A stretch of DNA of 64,000 nt, from positions 91,525,256-91,589,255 of the forward strand of contig OX235271.1 of NCBI GenBank assembly GCA_944472155.2. Direction: 5' to 3'. Below, piece by piece: positions 9,652 to 24,600 of this stretch. A model generated the notes under the pieces. That model worked only from the letters and a program-made list of their open reading frames with translations. It was not told where the DNA came from and did not search any database. This DNA is from Trichobilharzia szidati. Lineage: Eukaryota; Platyhelminthes; Trematoda; Strigeidida; Schistosomatidae. A program made the position numbers and the translations under genes. Each line of letters starts with the position of its first letter. Position 1 is the stretch's first letter.

Positions 9652-12600
9652 CTAAAAGAAAAAGAAAATAATTATTTAAAGTTGGTGTAGTAGGTTTTCA
9701 AATACAGATGATCAGGACAGTGGTCATAATAACATGATTTTTATTGTTTTATTCAATGTTCTCCAAATAGATCATGAGGCTTCAAACTTTTGAGATGAGG
9801 TTCTTAATCCTCAAGTCCAGATTTCCCTTTTTCCCAGGCTTACTATCGACTAGTAAGTCAGGGGAGGTTTAAGAGTATGTCGACTGGGAATCGAGCTCGG
9901 ATCACGTGAGTGCTTGGCGAACAATCTACTAATGAACCATTGAGGTATAGTAACATGCTAACAACCTCAGTAATGATTTACGTTGGCTGACTATGAAATG
10001 ACATATGACCAATAAGTCAACTGGCGTAGTACTGATTAGCAATTCCAGTGGTTCTCTAACTGATGTCAGCTCATGATGAAATCCTCTATCCAATCAAACA
10101 AAACCGCTACAAAACCAATACTTGAAAATTAATCTGATGCTCACTAGTAACTGGCCGTATTCAGGCAGTGACCTGGGATTCTAGTGGGAAGCTGCGACCA
10201 GTAAGGTACAGCAGGTTGAAGATGAGGCAGTAACTCATTGAAGAAGACATTGCGAAATGATCGCGTGAATTCTCAGAAGTTGGAATTTTTCAGGCTGGTC
10301 CCAGTGGATCAATGGTCTACAAGCTAGCTCGCCTTGTGACCAGGCCCTGGGTTCGAGCCCCGGTGCGTGCGTACTGATGAAGAGTCCCAAACTAGGGCGA
10401 AACAACTGTCCAGTACTCCATGAAGGTCTTCCAATGGTCCTCTAGCTGATGTCAGCTGATGATGAAATCCCCCATCTAGTCAAACAAAATCCCTACAAAA
10501 CGAATACATCTATGGTGCGTTGTGTAGCGTGAAGAAAAATCCTGCATAATGCTGGAACTTTACAAAAGTATGAAAGAAGACAGCTTCTCAGTGATTCTGA
10601 AAGTAGCATCGGTTAGCGATTAAAAAACACAACCTAGTTTCAAATTTATCAATTGTCAACAGACATACTAATCAGTTTTATACTGAGTCTACTTTTCCCT
10701 GTCTTCTTGTTTGTGCTAAGTAAGCACATGAATAAAATTCAATTAGTTATGTGAATTGCACTTAATGATTCCTAATATATTTGTCTACACTTTTCCACAA
10801 TACTTTAGGATGAGAATGTAACTACAGTGAAGAGATAGGGCAGTAAAAATAATATCATAGAAACATATTAATAAACTACTCTGTCTATAATCTCTATTCC
10901 AACAAACTGAATAGATGCACTTTTGCACTTATTGTTCTACTTTGATATATCGAATCAAGTACAGAAAAAATTTCCAATAACTTGTTAAATTTGACCAAAT
11001 AATATAAAAAAGGAATTTATTATTCATATTACTGAAGAAAGCATACCATCTATGAGAGGCGAGGGTGGAGACAGTATGATTATCAAAAAATGGACTTTGA
11101 AGATTAGGAGAAGCTTGAACAACATGTGGTGATGCTGCTGCTGTTGCTGATGATGATAATGATGTTCTAGAAGGGTAGACTGAATTATTTGATAAAAAAG
11201 CATTTCCATTGATATTGGGAGAGTTTCTATAAATGGAACCAGATATATTATTGGATTCTTCAGTGTATAGTTCTCTTAAAGGTGTCCGTGAAGATCCATT
11301 CAAATGTCGATTAGTTCGAGTTGCATGATCTGTTTGAAGATTGAATGAATTAGACTGAAATGGTGTGATATGATAAGAGTTGGAACGTACACTATTCCTA
11401 TGCGAATCTGTGTTACTTAAAGGTGTAGACTGCATAGAAGGAGTATTTAGTATACCAACACGTCGCCATTTATTTACCAAATGTTTCATTCTGAAAAAAG
11501 GAAAATAAATAATATCAATATATATTAATGAATACCTGAAAATGATATGCTAAGTAATTAATTACTTCAGTCGTCAACAATTCGCAAGCTCGAATCCTAT
11601 TTCAGCATAGCTAACTGAACGATTTTGTGAGAAGATAAGACTGATGCTCTTCACCGAAACAAACATATTCAGAACACAGTCATGCTAACTGTCTGTCTGT
11701 CTAACGTCAAAGGTGACTACCGATTGCTTCCAACCATCCAAGATCATCAAATCAATGTGCACCGTGATGGCCAGCTATCTAGAATGGTGGCCACATTGCA
11801 AAACTGATTGGTAGAATTCAGTCTGCATCAAAGAAAGGACTAGACACACCACACTAGTTACTAGTGTCCAATCAAAACACCCACTACAGTACTGCAGGAG
11901 GTCAATCGCGAGCCCGAATAGCTCAGTGGTAACGTCTCTGACTGCAGTTCTCACTGGGTGACGCGAGTTCAAATCTCGGATGGGTGGGATATGAGTTCCT
12001 TGAAGGTTGCAGATACGCCTTGTTGACTGGTGAGTACCAACTAGCACGAAACCTAGGTCCAAGGCTTCCTGCCGATTGCCTCCAACCATCTAATATCATC
12101 AGTGACAATCTTTGCTGAGTTTGCCTTTACACTAATGGACTATAGTTCACTTAACTGGTTCATTAAGAGTGGTGCAACACCACTGGAAGAGATAATTTTA
12201 ATATAATTCTGTAGCCACCAGCATTTTCATACACACAAGGAGATGATCTATAGTCATGGTGTTAACACTAAAGATATAACGTAACTGGAAATAGATGAAG
12301 CATAGTACAAACATACACCTGTGAATCATAAAAACCTCCACAACAAACAATACCCAAAGCTACAATCATGTCAATCCAGACATGTCATCCAGACACTGTA
12401 AGTATCTGAGAGTATTCATGAGCAGAAGATAAATCTCATGTAGGTTGAAACTGTACTTTGAAAAGCGCAGTGCTTAACTAAAAGACAACGTAACCTAATT
12501 GTTTCGTTAATCTACCAGTAATGTGATAAAAAGGATAAATTCACTATGAAATAGCTTAGTTCACCACTAAACAAAAAGTCAAATACACAGGGCATAGATC

Positions 12601-15600
12601 TTACCGATAAATCACTTGAACAACGCGGCCAACTGTACGGAATTTATGCAGTGGACTTGAATTAAATTTCGATGGAAAACCATCCTCAGAATCCACTTGT
12701 GGAGTGATTCGAGATTCTGGACAACCAAGATTTGCAATCACAACATCCTCAGAGTATTGAAAATTACCCAAAAGAAGAAGTAGATAGCGTTTTTGGAAAG
12801 ATAAAGCCCGACGATAACTTTCTGCACGAAGGCAGCGAGTATAAAGGCTACGATACTAAATAGTTGAGAGAGAAAAAATGAGTTAAACAGTTTAGAAGTG
12901 AGTTAGAAAGGAAAAACATCGCGTGAAATAATATAATAAAAGATCTTAAGTTTGTTCAACAGATACAGTACTCTATATGTAACAAAGCTATACCCTTCAT
13001 TTATCAGTCTCCACAAATAAGAGGCATTATAATGAAGACAAATCACGCATATATATGATTAAATTTCGACTTGATAACCGAAGTCATAACACGAAAAACT
13101 TTCATCAGCTAAACTCTATCTCATTTCGGTTTAAGTGAACTAAAAGAAGTGATACAATTTTAGCAGCTTACACTCTTCAGTTTGTGAGTCAGTGAGTGAG
13201 TGAAATTCACATATCAATCTTTTAACTCCCTAAGCCAGTAATAAGACTGGTAAAGAGGGAAGCTTGGGCATGAGGCTAGCAACCTCATTCAGTTAAAATA
13301 AGCACAACTACTACAGAAACTTCCAGCCTGTAGCTTGAAGCCCTATGTTCCACTGGGAATGTAAAGGAATAAAACAAACAATCATATACTGGAGATTTTA
13401 GAGTCCACTTTCATCCCTTTTTATCTATCAACTCTACAGATATGACGGGAGAACATCGTAATCAACTTATCAAGACGATGTTTAGTAAACACACTTGCTA
13501 GGTATCACCTGACATCGTAGAGAAAAAATGTGACTTAAAGGCAATTAGTGATTGCACATGGACTCTGTCTAGGTAAATGTGACACTGCAATAATATAGTT
13601 GGAGTCAGATATTAAGCGCAGATTTTTTATGCAAAGGTTATACACCACGCCCAGTATTTGAGATCTTAGAAGACCCAACAAGAGCTGAATTTGAAGTAAG
13701 GAAGGTATTACATTAAGACACCTAATTATCATATTCACTACCAAGAAATTGTCCTTAATCTTAAGAAAACACAGAGGGATGAATGAATCTAATTAATACA
13801 TGCATACAAAGATTGGTAATACAATATAAAATATGTAATATACCCCATTATACATAAGATTTCATTTTGATAAATCACACAGTGTTGTACAGTAATATTA
13901 ACTGATGACGTTTCGAACACAAATGAATGCTCATAATCATATCAAGTCACTCACACAACTTTTTACTGTGAGGTCAACTACATAGGTCAAACTAGTAGAT
14001 TGAGGGTGGTCAGATTGTCAGAACATAAGAATTTAGCTAAGGTAAGAATGGTTGACCCCGAGAAAATAAGTAATTTAGAAAAAAGCTCAGCGATTGCACT
14101 GCACATAACCACACAATAGGATGGGAGAGGCTTAAAATTCTAAGAAGTAATATAGGTAGGTGGAGAGAGAGATTGATTACTGAATCCTGGTTCATTGAGT
14201 CTACACGCCCAACACATGCAACAGAAATGACTCAATGCAAATACCAGAGATATGGAAGATATTATTACGACCAGTCAGTCGAATCAGAGCAGGATAATAA
14301 ATAATGTTAAAATTCTATTTCAATTCACATACATTATAACATTCTAACAAGTTACTTATTTTGACTATAAAAACAATCGCCTTATTTCCCATCTGATTGT
14401 ATTAGATTGATAACACTAATATTATTTCTGGATGTACATTATCCTGTATTGATTTTTATTCAAATGTCTTATCAATTCCACTCATGTATATAAATGAAAG
14501 AAAAAGTTGTGTGAGTAACTTGATATGATTATGAGCAGTAATAATTTGTGCTCGAAACGTCATCAGTTAATATTACTGTATAACACTGTGTGATTTATCA
14601 AAATAAAATCTTATCTATAGTGGAGTTATACTCTACCACAGTGCCCAAGTTTTATACTTATTTCAATAACTAACATAGTCTACCAATAAAAAATTTCACG
14701 AAGTTTAATTGCAGAAGAATTAAATAGTGTGAAATAGAATTGGGATCACATGATTCAGGAAACAAAAATGTATTTGTACACCAAGTGTTATTGGAGGTAG
14801 TCTACTTACTCGTTCCACAGATACAGTTTGATCTGCTGTAGCTATCTGACCAGAGGAAGATAGTATGCTAGTAGTCATAATAGGTAAAGTTTGTATAGGA
14901 CTATTCAACTTGTTTGAATACACTGGCATACAAGAGGATGAATCCACAATTTTTTGACAGTGATTGTTGGAAGCAGAGTAATTCTGGAAAAGAAATAAAA
15001 GAATTCATTGCACACAATGAAATTTGTTTATGACATTGTGTTAAGATAAATAAACAGTGTATATGAGATTAACCATGGTTTCAGATAGCTGCAGTTTATA
15101 TATATGTACCGCTGTTGTCGCTGCTTACTGAAGATCAGATGGAGGAACTCTCCGCCAAGCAATAAACCGACCAAGAACCTACCGGGTAGCAAATATGCCG
15201 AAAGAAATGGAGATAAATGAGACACACTGCGGAGACCGTTGAGTGACACTACAAGTCAGTTCCCTGAGTGGAAGCCGGATAGGAAACGGTGAGTTGGCCG
15301 TCCAAAGGGGATAGGGTGGAAATCATGTGAGGAGATAAGAGCTTATGGGCAATGATGGAGTCGGCTGAGAAGACTACACAGAATACAGTGAAAGGCAGAT
15401 TTGCTACCAAAGGCTTATGTTCCCATTGGAACCCAAAGGAATAATAATCACAATATATAAATTCAAATTTATCCTTGAATATAATAAACAATCGGTGAAT
15501 GTTGATCAACGTTTATGAAAACTGAACAAACAGAATAAGTGAGAAATGTCAACTTTAAGTTTGAATAATTAGTCATCAGATTTTCGTGTATATGAGACAT

Positions 15601-18600
15601 TCTAGAATGAGTCTTCTACATTTAAAGTTACTTGATTAACGTAAACAAAGCTAATATGAACTAGCTCAAAAAAGATACGATTTAAACCATATGATTATCA
15701 GGGGATAAATGCCTACTTTAAGTCAATTTTATGTACCTATGATGAGGATTAGAGAGGTTTTGCGTGCACTTTGGATTTCCGATGAAACTGTTCGTCCTTC
15801 GTTATTACTACTCCTTTGTCTCACACCTCTGTTTACTGTCTATATTATGCATTTATCCTACTTTCTTCTCTTCCTTTGTGTGCTACATGGAGTGTGGCGA
15901 CTTGAACTGCCGCATATCAGTGCAAAGTTCTATGTCGAAAACAGACAGACAGACAGACCTATGTTAAGATTCAGTCATCTATTCCTTTTTGTATACCATA
16001 ATCCAAGAGCGAAATAAATATTGCTTATCCATAAAATCATTTACAACTGTCAAAGACAAATAATATCAGTCCTATCTACTGAGGCTTTTTCTTATTCCTT
16101 TACGTTCCCAGTGGAACATAGGGCTTCAAGCTAGAGCTTCGAAGTTTCGGTAGCACTAGTATTTATTTTTATGGGATGGGGTTGCTAGCCTCCTTCTTCA
16201 CCAGTTTTGCTACTGGCTTACCGAGGTAAAGGAGTGCGTCGGCCGGGGATCAAAATCCGAACCACATGCATGGTCGGCGAGCATTCTACCACTTGTGCTA
16301 CCGAGGCACTGTCTACTGAGATAACTACATTTAATAACCACAAATGAATGCATCTCTAATCATGGGACTGGAAATCAGAGTTATACAACACATGTACGAC
16401 TATGATTCATAATGGACAGGAAGCTTTAAAGAGTTTAAATATCTGCGTCAGTAGTTCAGTGCCAGTGCTCACCAACCCACTCACATAATCTACTTTCGAT
16501 TCCCGGCCGACGTAACCGGTAATAAGCCCAACAAAGAGGGTAAATTGGGTGTGAGGGTAGCAACTGTACCCCGTTAAAAAACAACGCCGCTACTAAAAAA
16601 TTAAAGCTTAATCTTGAAGTCTTCTTTTCTAAAAAAAGGCACAGGAATTTTTAAAAATGACATTTAAAATAATTCTGTTTTAAAAACTAACAACCTGAGA
16701 ATCTATGATTATCATTCCTGGCTATGACGTCAATTGTCTCAGCACAAAATTTAAACAATAACTTTCTACACACTCAATCAACTTTTCAAGATGACAGTAA
16801 AAGTACACTTACGGAATTATTAACTTTGTTAATTCTTTTGTTTCTTGATACTGTAGATTTATCTAATGTACTAGTGTAATTCTGTGTTTGATCATGAGTA
16901 GATGATATTGATACACCACTATTACGTGAGAAACTTTTATCATGTTCCCCATTATTCCGATGATTTCTACTTAGCAGAGGATTCAGAATTCCAGTTCCAA
17001 GGAATATATTCTCTTCAATACTGTCATCATCTGATGAATTTGCATATTGATCATGTTCATCATCATCATCGTCGTCATCATCAGGCTCATCATCGTTCTC
17101 ATGAAGATCGTGTTCATCCATTGACACACGTGACAACAAATCTGTACACACATTTTTCAGCTTGGCGAATCTTGCACTTGGTAATTCTGATTGATTTGTA
17201 TTTACAGATGACTTCTTCTTTGCAGTAACTTGATTAGAAATACAACACTGCGAATCACGAATTCCATTCGATGAGTGATTCAAAGCAGCGTCAGGTACAA
17301 AAGATGTTAAGGTGGGCATAAGACGTAGTTCTGCTTCAGCAAGATTTAAGCGTAAAGCTTGAGCAGTTGTCTAGTAATAAAAATAAGGTCAGTTAGGTTG
17401 GTTTATTACTTTGAATCATAAAATGAAAAGTTAGTATTCGATAGGAAAAATGAATTGTAATGGGCAGTCACTACCACAAACGGATAATAATTTCTGCTAT
17501 CACCTTATCAACATCTCAGTGGAACATCACGAAATCCTAAAAGTTTGCACAGTCAACTCTATAATTAATGCATTCAAACATGCCTGAGGCAAATCTGTAC
17601 AAGTTATGATAGACTATAATTATTAAGGTCAAAATCTATATTCGGTATTTCCAAATCGGCGACATACAACAACAAAAAACTTTATTGGCAAGATGATTGT
17701 TTAAACGCACTCTAACAAACAAATCATACAAATTCAAATATTTAGTTTCACACGTCTGCACTACTCAATTTTGAATGGTTCCAATTTGCCTAATACCTTT
17801 CACTTTCAACATAAAAGATAACCGTGGAAAACAAATGCCATCCCTCGTGCAGACATGATATCCGGCTATCAATCAAAGGACGCGTGTACTGCACAGCAGT
17901 TCGCTTCGTTCTCCTTAATGGTTGTGAGACATGGTTATTACAAGTGGAAGATATGAAAAGCCTGGCTAGCTGTCTTGGATCATTGGTGTCTGAGTTCTGT
18001 CTCGCGTGTTAAGTGGTAAAATAGGGTGAGCAATATTAAGGTAAGGCGTTGGTTGAATGCTTGGTGAGGAGGGGTAATCAATCAACGAGGTTATGAAGCT
18101 GCATAGATTGAAATAGCAAGGATATGGGTTACGTATGTCTAGCCATTGCCCTCCTTGATGAGCAATGTTAGCTGACATGTCGGTCAAACGAAAAAATGGC
18201 ATTAGTCAATGAAATCCACAACAGTTCGTTTAAGCCACATCGGGAGGTAAAGACTTCCTGGTTTGGGTCCTCGAGATGGTAAAAACCAATGAAGGCTGGA
18301 GACAATCGGTAATATGGCTAGAAATCCTTCTCAATGACTCAGATGCATTCACTGCTTGTGATTTGCCATATCCATCACACCCTATTGTTTTCCCATGTTA
18401 CTACTTTTTCTCCCTCAAATTTATGCTTATCATCATTCTTTTGGATCTCTTTTGTTTTCCTCCGTGTGGTATATGCAGTGTGGAAACTCCAACTGCTTTA
18501 CTTCTGTGCAAAGTCCCATGTTGAAACCAGTCACTCTCAGTGAAAAACAAAATTCAAGAAGTTTCATAAATACGAAGATATAAATATATAAGCGATATCT

Positions 18601-21600
18601 TCCGCAATGTACTAAAAGAGAAACTCGACCTTTGACCGGTATGCCACAAGTGAAACTTCTACTCCATCTTTACCAATTTGATGCACCACAACACGTAGAG
18701 GAACACGAACGTGACTGCTAATACTTACGTTACACTATGACGCAACACTGTCATAAAAAATAAGCAAAACTGACACACAGTCAATCCATTGGATTAAATT
18801 TCTTTACATAAAGCAAACAGCTAGCCTACGTCACCACAGGGATTTTAAGTCACGTTAATGCATGTGGTGAAAGACGTAAATACGAATTTTTTATTAAAAG
18901 GAAGAAAATTTAACAGATCGATAAAGCGCAAAATGATTTGAGCACAAAAAGAAAACATCAAACAACTGTATATTATAAATTTCTTAAATACCTGTAATTC
19001 TTTCACTTGATTTTGTAATCTAATTGTATCACGTCGAGTAGATGCTAAATGAACAGTGGCAAGATTTATAGCCTGATAAATATTTCGATTAAGATTTGAA
19101 GTAGAAGAACAAGAAGAATTATCAGTAGGCGCTCTATTTTCATTTGCTATCATGTTGCCATTAGCACTATTATGATTATTGTTGTCATTATCAATGCTGT
19201 ATTCCTTTGGTGGACGAGATATTGGGCTGCTATTATAAAGGAAAAATTAAAATTAATTGTTATACAGTGCAACGTTAGGGTGATGAAATATAGAAATACA
19301 GGATGTTTACATTGACATTGACAACGTTTTTGAGTACAATCATATTTGTATTACCACAAAGAATTTAGTCAGGTTAATTTGTTGTTCAATGGTAACCAAC
19401 ACTTTGATCGAACTTGTCTAGCCAGACAGGAGACATAGAAGTTAGAAACAACACTACACAGACAAGAAGTATATATCTGCAAGAAGCTGTCGAATCTGTT
19501 AAGATTTTTCACCAGTCATTTCGGGGGGGGGGTGCGGGAATCTTAATGTCAAAGGGATGCATGCATAGAGGTGTTGGAAAACCTGATAGAAGCAAGTATA
19601 GCATCCAAGGGAAAACGCAATATCCTGCAAAATAGACTGGAAGAATCTGAACAGTAATTCACTACGTGGAAATTTTTATGACAATATATGCAAAGGGAAT
19701 ATTCTAGATGAATGACTACATACATAGTGATTGTAAACTGGTTTGTATTCTCGACACAGGCATTACCAACATACTATCTGATGATCTACCCTCAAAACTC
19801 ATATATGAAGAACAAGTCAATCACTCTCTATGTTAGATAAGTTTATTTGATTTAATGTACTAGTGAGTGATACAATGTTAATAAGGTAGATGACATTATG
19901 TGCACAATTTATTGCTCACAAAATCATATCGATGTATTAACACAAATAGGTAACTTGCTTTAAGTAATCCAACTCCCTGCTGTTTTCTTTTATATGCAGT
20001 ATAGGCATTAAGTCATTTCGCTTGCACGTATTTAATGTTGACTCAAGGAGTAAATATTCAGTGATTAACCTGTCTCTCTCTCCACGTAACTTTATTACTT
20101 TTAATACTACTCAATTCTATCCTAATGTGTGATTGCATACATGTAAGTGCATTCCTTTCAATGACTGAGTGTTTTTCTAGATTATTTAACGTAATATGCT
20201 CAATTCTTCTAGATCTAGCTAGAACATCTGTGTTCCGATAAACTAAGTGACCTCGACCCACTAGATTGACATATGAAGCTGACCTCACAGTCATCTACTT
20301 AGAAATTTATCAAATTATATAACTTTTCCTAATTGGATAGATAGGGTAATTTAAGCCGACAAAGTTTATCTTTCAATGAGTTGGTTGGTTCAATTACCAC
20401 CTTAATTTCAGCCTTATTAAGAATCCTAAGTAGGGCCTGCCTGTGATATTCCTATTGATATACGTGTAGACAAAATGATCACCTAATGTTATCAGTAATG
20501 TGTACAAAGTTCATTTCATATTTTGACGATCGATAAAATCAACAATCTATACACGCCTGAAAGACAAACGTATTGGATTGAAGACTAAAAATCAAATCAA
20601 TGGAGAAGGGAACGAATGAAAGCCGCCTATTTCCACCAACCCACCAGACCATGAACAGGAAGATTGTCTGTCCCTTATAACAAGTTATAAAAGTGATGGC
20701 GAAAACTCGAACATAAGTCAAGTTTGCAAGTGGTATCATTCCATCACAATGTTGAAGGTTACTGGTGTTTATTGATATGTTGAAACTGCTACTCCCCACA
20801 ATGACACGTTCGTTGATTACAAACGCAACAGGGGACAAGATACGGCTTTTAAGAACAGAGCTGGATCCAATAGTAGACGTAAACAAGTTAAGGTCTGATT
20901 ACAAAAGTCATGTGTGTACAACACTTCGCCTGGGACAATTAAGAAGAATTGAAAACACTTAAACTACGAATTTTGGAAAATACTTTATTGCATTGCTATG
21001 TGTAATGAATTTCTTACAAAATAAGTTGCACTAACATTAAATGCATATATGAGGAAGAGAGATTTGGGGTACAAGTATGACTAGCAATAGAATCCAGGGT
21101 GCTCACTTCGTTCTACTTGCAACTCATCATCCGGATGTACCTGCAATTGCAAGTGAGTGATAGTATTCCCACTGAGACTCCAGCCCAGTACCCATTGTTA
21201 CAAAACCCAAAGTGGTATCCACTAGACCACTCGGGCCAGAATGAATGCACATATAACACAGAGAGAGGTCGATTTTGAGTACAACTGTGACTAAAACTGG
21301 AAAATATAACAGTCTAAAAATCAAAGTTGACAGGTGATCCTCAGTAAAGTTGATAAACTACTGAGTTCACGATCGACATCAAGTCAAATTTTGCTTGACA
21401 ATGAAAAAAATATATATATATGAAAAGAAATAATCTACTCACCGGTGGGTATTCCTCTTAATTTGGTCATATAACTGATCCAGTTCAATTTTCAAAGTTT
21501 GCGCTCGACTCTTTTCATTTGACAATGAAGTTTTCAATTCCTATAGAGTTTGTTTTAAACAAAAATTTAGAATATGGAGAAATTGTTATTAGAGTTTAAA

Positions 21601-24600
21601 TGTGAAGACCTAAAATTACTAAAATCATTAGCTGATAGAAGAGTATCACTACGCGAAATTGTATGTGACACCAAACCACAATTCCAAAGATGGGATTTCA
21701 TGCTAGCTCCAGAGAACTGAAGTCATGAGAAAGTAAGTTAAAGCTTCAAAAAATGGAATAAAATCACTCAATGAATCAATTTACCGCTAAGCTTTTCTAA
21801 CTTTTCTAACAGATAACTCCAAACTATTTGTATGCAACTCATAAAGTAATGATGTGCAAAAGCTGAGACTAAATCATGCGTGTAACTCATCTTTCTGAGA
21901 CTCATGCGTGCACATATATTTGATCCCTAACACGATTTATGCACAAGTAGCAAAGAGAAAATAGTTTTTTTTTGAATTGTCCAAAATATTGATTTTTTCT
22001 CGAGAGATTTTCATACTACACAGACTTGTACTGTATGTAATTCAAAGACATGAAGTAACAGTATACGTCACGAAGACCAAACATTTACTTTGAAGCTGTA
22101 GAGATGCTCCACTCAATAATCAATTAGGTTTAATATGCTAGTAGATGATTAAATACAACTAATGATGATAAAGCAAAACGAAATCTTTTACACTGTTATC
22201 AGCTAAAATGCTATTTCTGGCTCCACAGACGTGAAAACAGAACCTCAAGTGAACATGAAGATGTCTGAGGTGATGATGATATCCAAACAATAACAGGCAT
22301 CAATCATCCACCATAAATGATCGCCTCTTTCACTTATCTAGGTAGGATGGTTTCAACCAGAGGCAACAGGGATGAGGACGTCACAGCTAACCTGGATCAA
22401 TCATTAATCTGGATTTCCAGCAATAAAATCAATTCAATTCTTGTATATGACTCAGAGACTTGGCGAGTAATGCAGAGCATTTTCAACAGGCTACTCCAGA
22501 ATTTCATCAACAGCTGTGTTTTGTTCCACATTGAAAATCAAACGGACAGAAAGGATTAGCCACAAAAGAATATGGAAATGAACCAAATTAAAACCTATCA
22601 CTCTACAACTATACCGAAGGAAACGAGGATGGTATTGGACACATACTGAGGAGACGGTTGAGTGACGTCATGCACTAGGTCATCGCACAAGTGGGACTTG
22701 GACGGGAATCGAAGCGCTGGGCGTGAGTTCGACGATGACATTGGAGATTATGTGAGGAGGAAATGAAAGCATATGGGCAATTGTGCAGCCAGTTAAAGAG
22801 GACTACCAAGAACAGGACGAAATGCCGACGTACTACTGAAGCCCTCCTCCCTCCCTATTTTACACTCAGAACTCAAGGGAATGGATGAAAAATAGGTATA
22901 GACTGTTAGTGTTATTTTCATAGCTTCTTTTTTCTACATACAATATGACATTAAATGCCAAATATAATTGAAAAATAAGATAAAATAAACTTTTTTTTTA
23001 CAAAAAGTTGAATTTACTTGAACTAAATTATTCGAAGATGATAATTCATGTTCAACTTGAACTTTAGCTGATTGAAGGCTTTCAAGTTCTGCACGCAGTT
23101 TCCCTGTCTTAGCAAATTCTTCAGATAGTTGTGATCTAAATATGAACATAGATAGAGATAAATAACAAAATATTTGTACTGATATTACAGAGACATGTTT
23201 CCAGTCGATGGTTGATCTGCAGTGTTATGGACCCAAAACCAAAAGTGTAAAAAACTTATTTTTAGAAAAAATAAATAATCACTTTCATCCGCTTGTTATT
23301 TACTATTAATACTATTTTAAAGCAATTAGTTCCCTTTATGAATTTACACAAAGCAATAAGAAGACGTAATCTGTCTGGATCGTGTAACGTTGTATTTGCG
23401 CAACACATTTCGAACAATCTGGTCGATCACACACGGACTTGTCATAGGAATATATATAAAATTAATAAACAGTTAAGAGGTGAGAAAATAGACTGAGTTG
23501 AAATGACATATTGAATAGAATCTTCAGAACCCACTGATGGCGAGGACAGGAGACCTAGCTCCTCTATTGTGAAACATATTATTGAGACAGGACATAAATT
23601 GATGTTTACATGTCTTTTAAACCCATCTATAGAAAGTGTTTGGGGTGAATCCTAAACTTTGTGGAAGCCCCAGCTAGCAACTAGGAAGTTTAAATCACCT
23701 TTATGCGTTCAAAAACAATTCGTCATCACACTAAACCACCTTCCTTGGTAAACTTTGTTTTGATACCAGTCAGGGCAGATGTACTATTACCTCTGTTATT
23801 TGGTTTAGTGATATTCATTGTTATTTAGACCTTCAGTATATCCTCTTAACTTGACCTAAGTCTATTTTCTCACCTCTTTTTTTTATTCCTTTACGTTCCC
23901 AGTGTAACATAGGGCTTCAAGCTAGGGGCTTGAAGTTTCTGTAGCAGTGTTTATTATTACAGGATGGGGTTGCTGGCCTCATGCCTAACCTTCCCTCTTT
24001 GCCAGTTCTATTAATAGCTTAGCGAGGTAAAGGAGTGTGTCGGTCGGGGATCGAACCCCGGACCATGTGCATGGTCGGCGAACGTCCTAACCGCTGTGCC
24101 ACCGACGCTTTTCTCATTTCTTAACTCTATTAATTTCATGTATATTCCTATGACAAATCCGTGTGTGATCGATCAGATTTTTCGAAATGTGTTGCACAAG
24201 TACAAAATTACACGATTCAGACAAATTACTTCTTCGTATTGTTTTGTCTAAATTAATATTATTAGTGTTATTATTATCAGTATTATTATTATTATTCACT
24301 GAATGCCAAAGATGGTGAATGATTTGAATTCACACAAATAATGAGTAGGCCTATCCCGATGATTGATGTGAAGATATTTGCATGAGATGAAGAATGCTCA
24401 TTAACAAGTTGCAATAAACACAAACACACATACACATGCATACATATGTCCATTATTTTTTTCCATCAATTTAACTCAATCTAATTTACAAAATGATAAG
24501 CAACTAAAAAATCAGAAACATAGCGCTATAGGTAAAATGCAGTAAAGTAAAGATAGTATACAAGTGCAAATGAAAGTGTTACAAAAAAGCACCTCGTTTT

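Noticed and set aside
16902..17228. His-rich plus-strand frame
   Set aside because: Antisense shadow of the poly-Asp exon 24.
23293..24299. Two small similar proteins on opposite strands
   Set aside because: They are translations of the inverted arms of a Penelope-like element.
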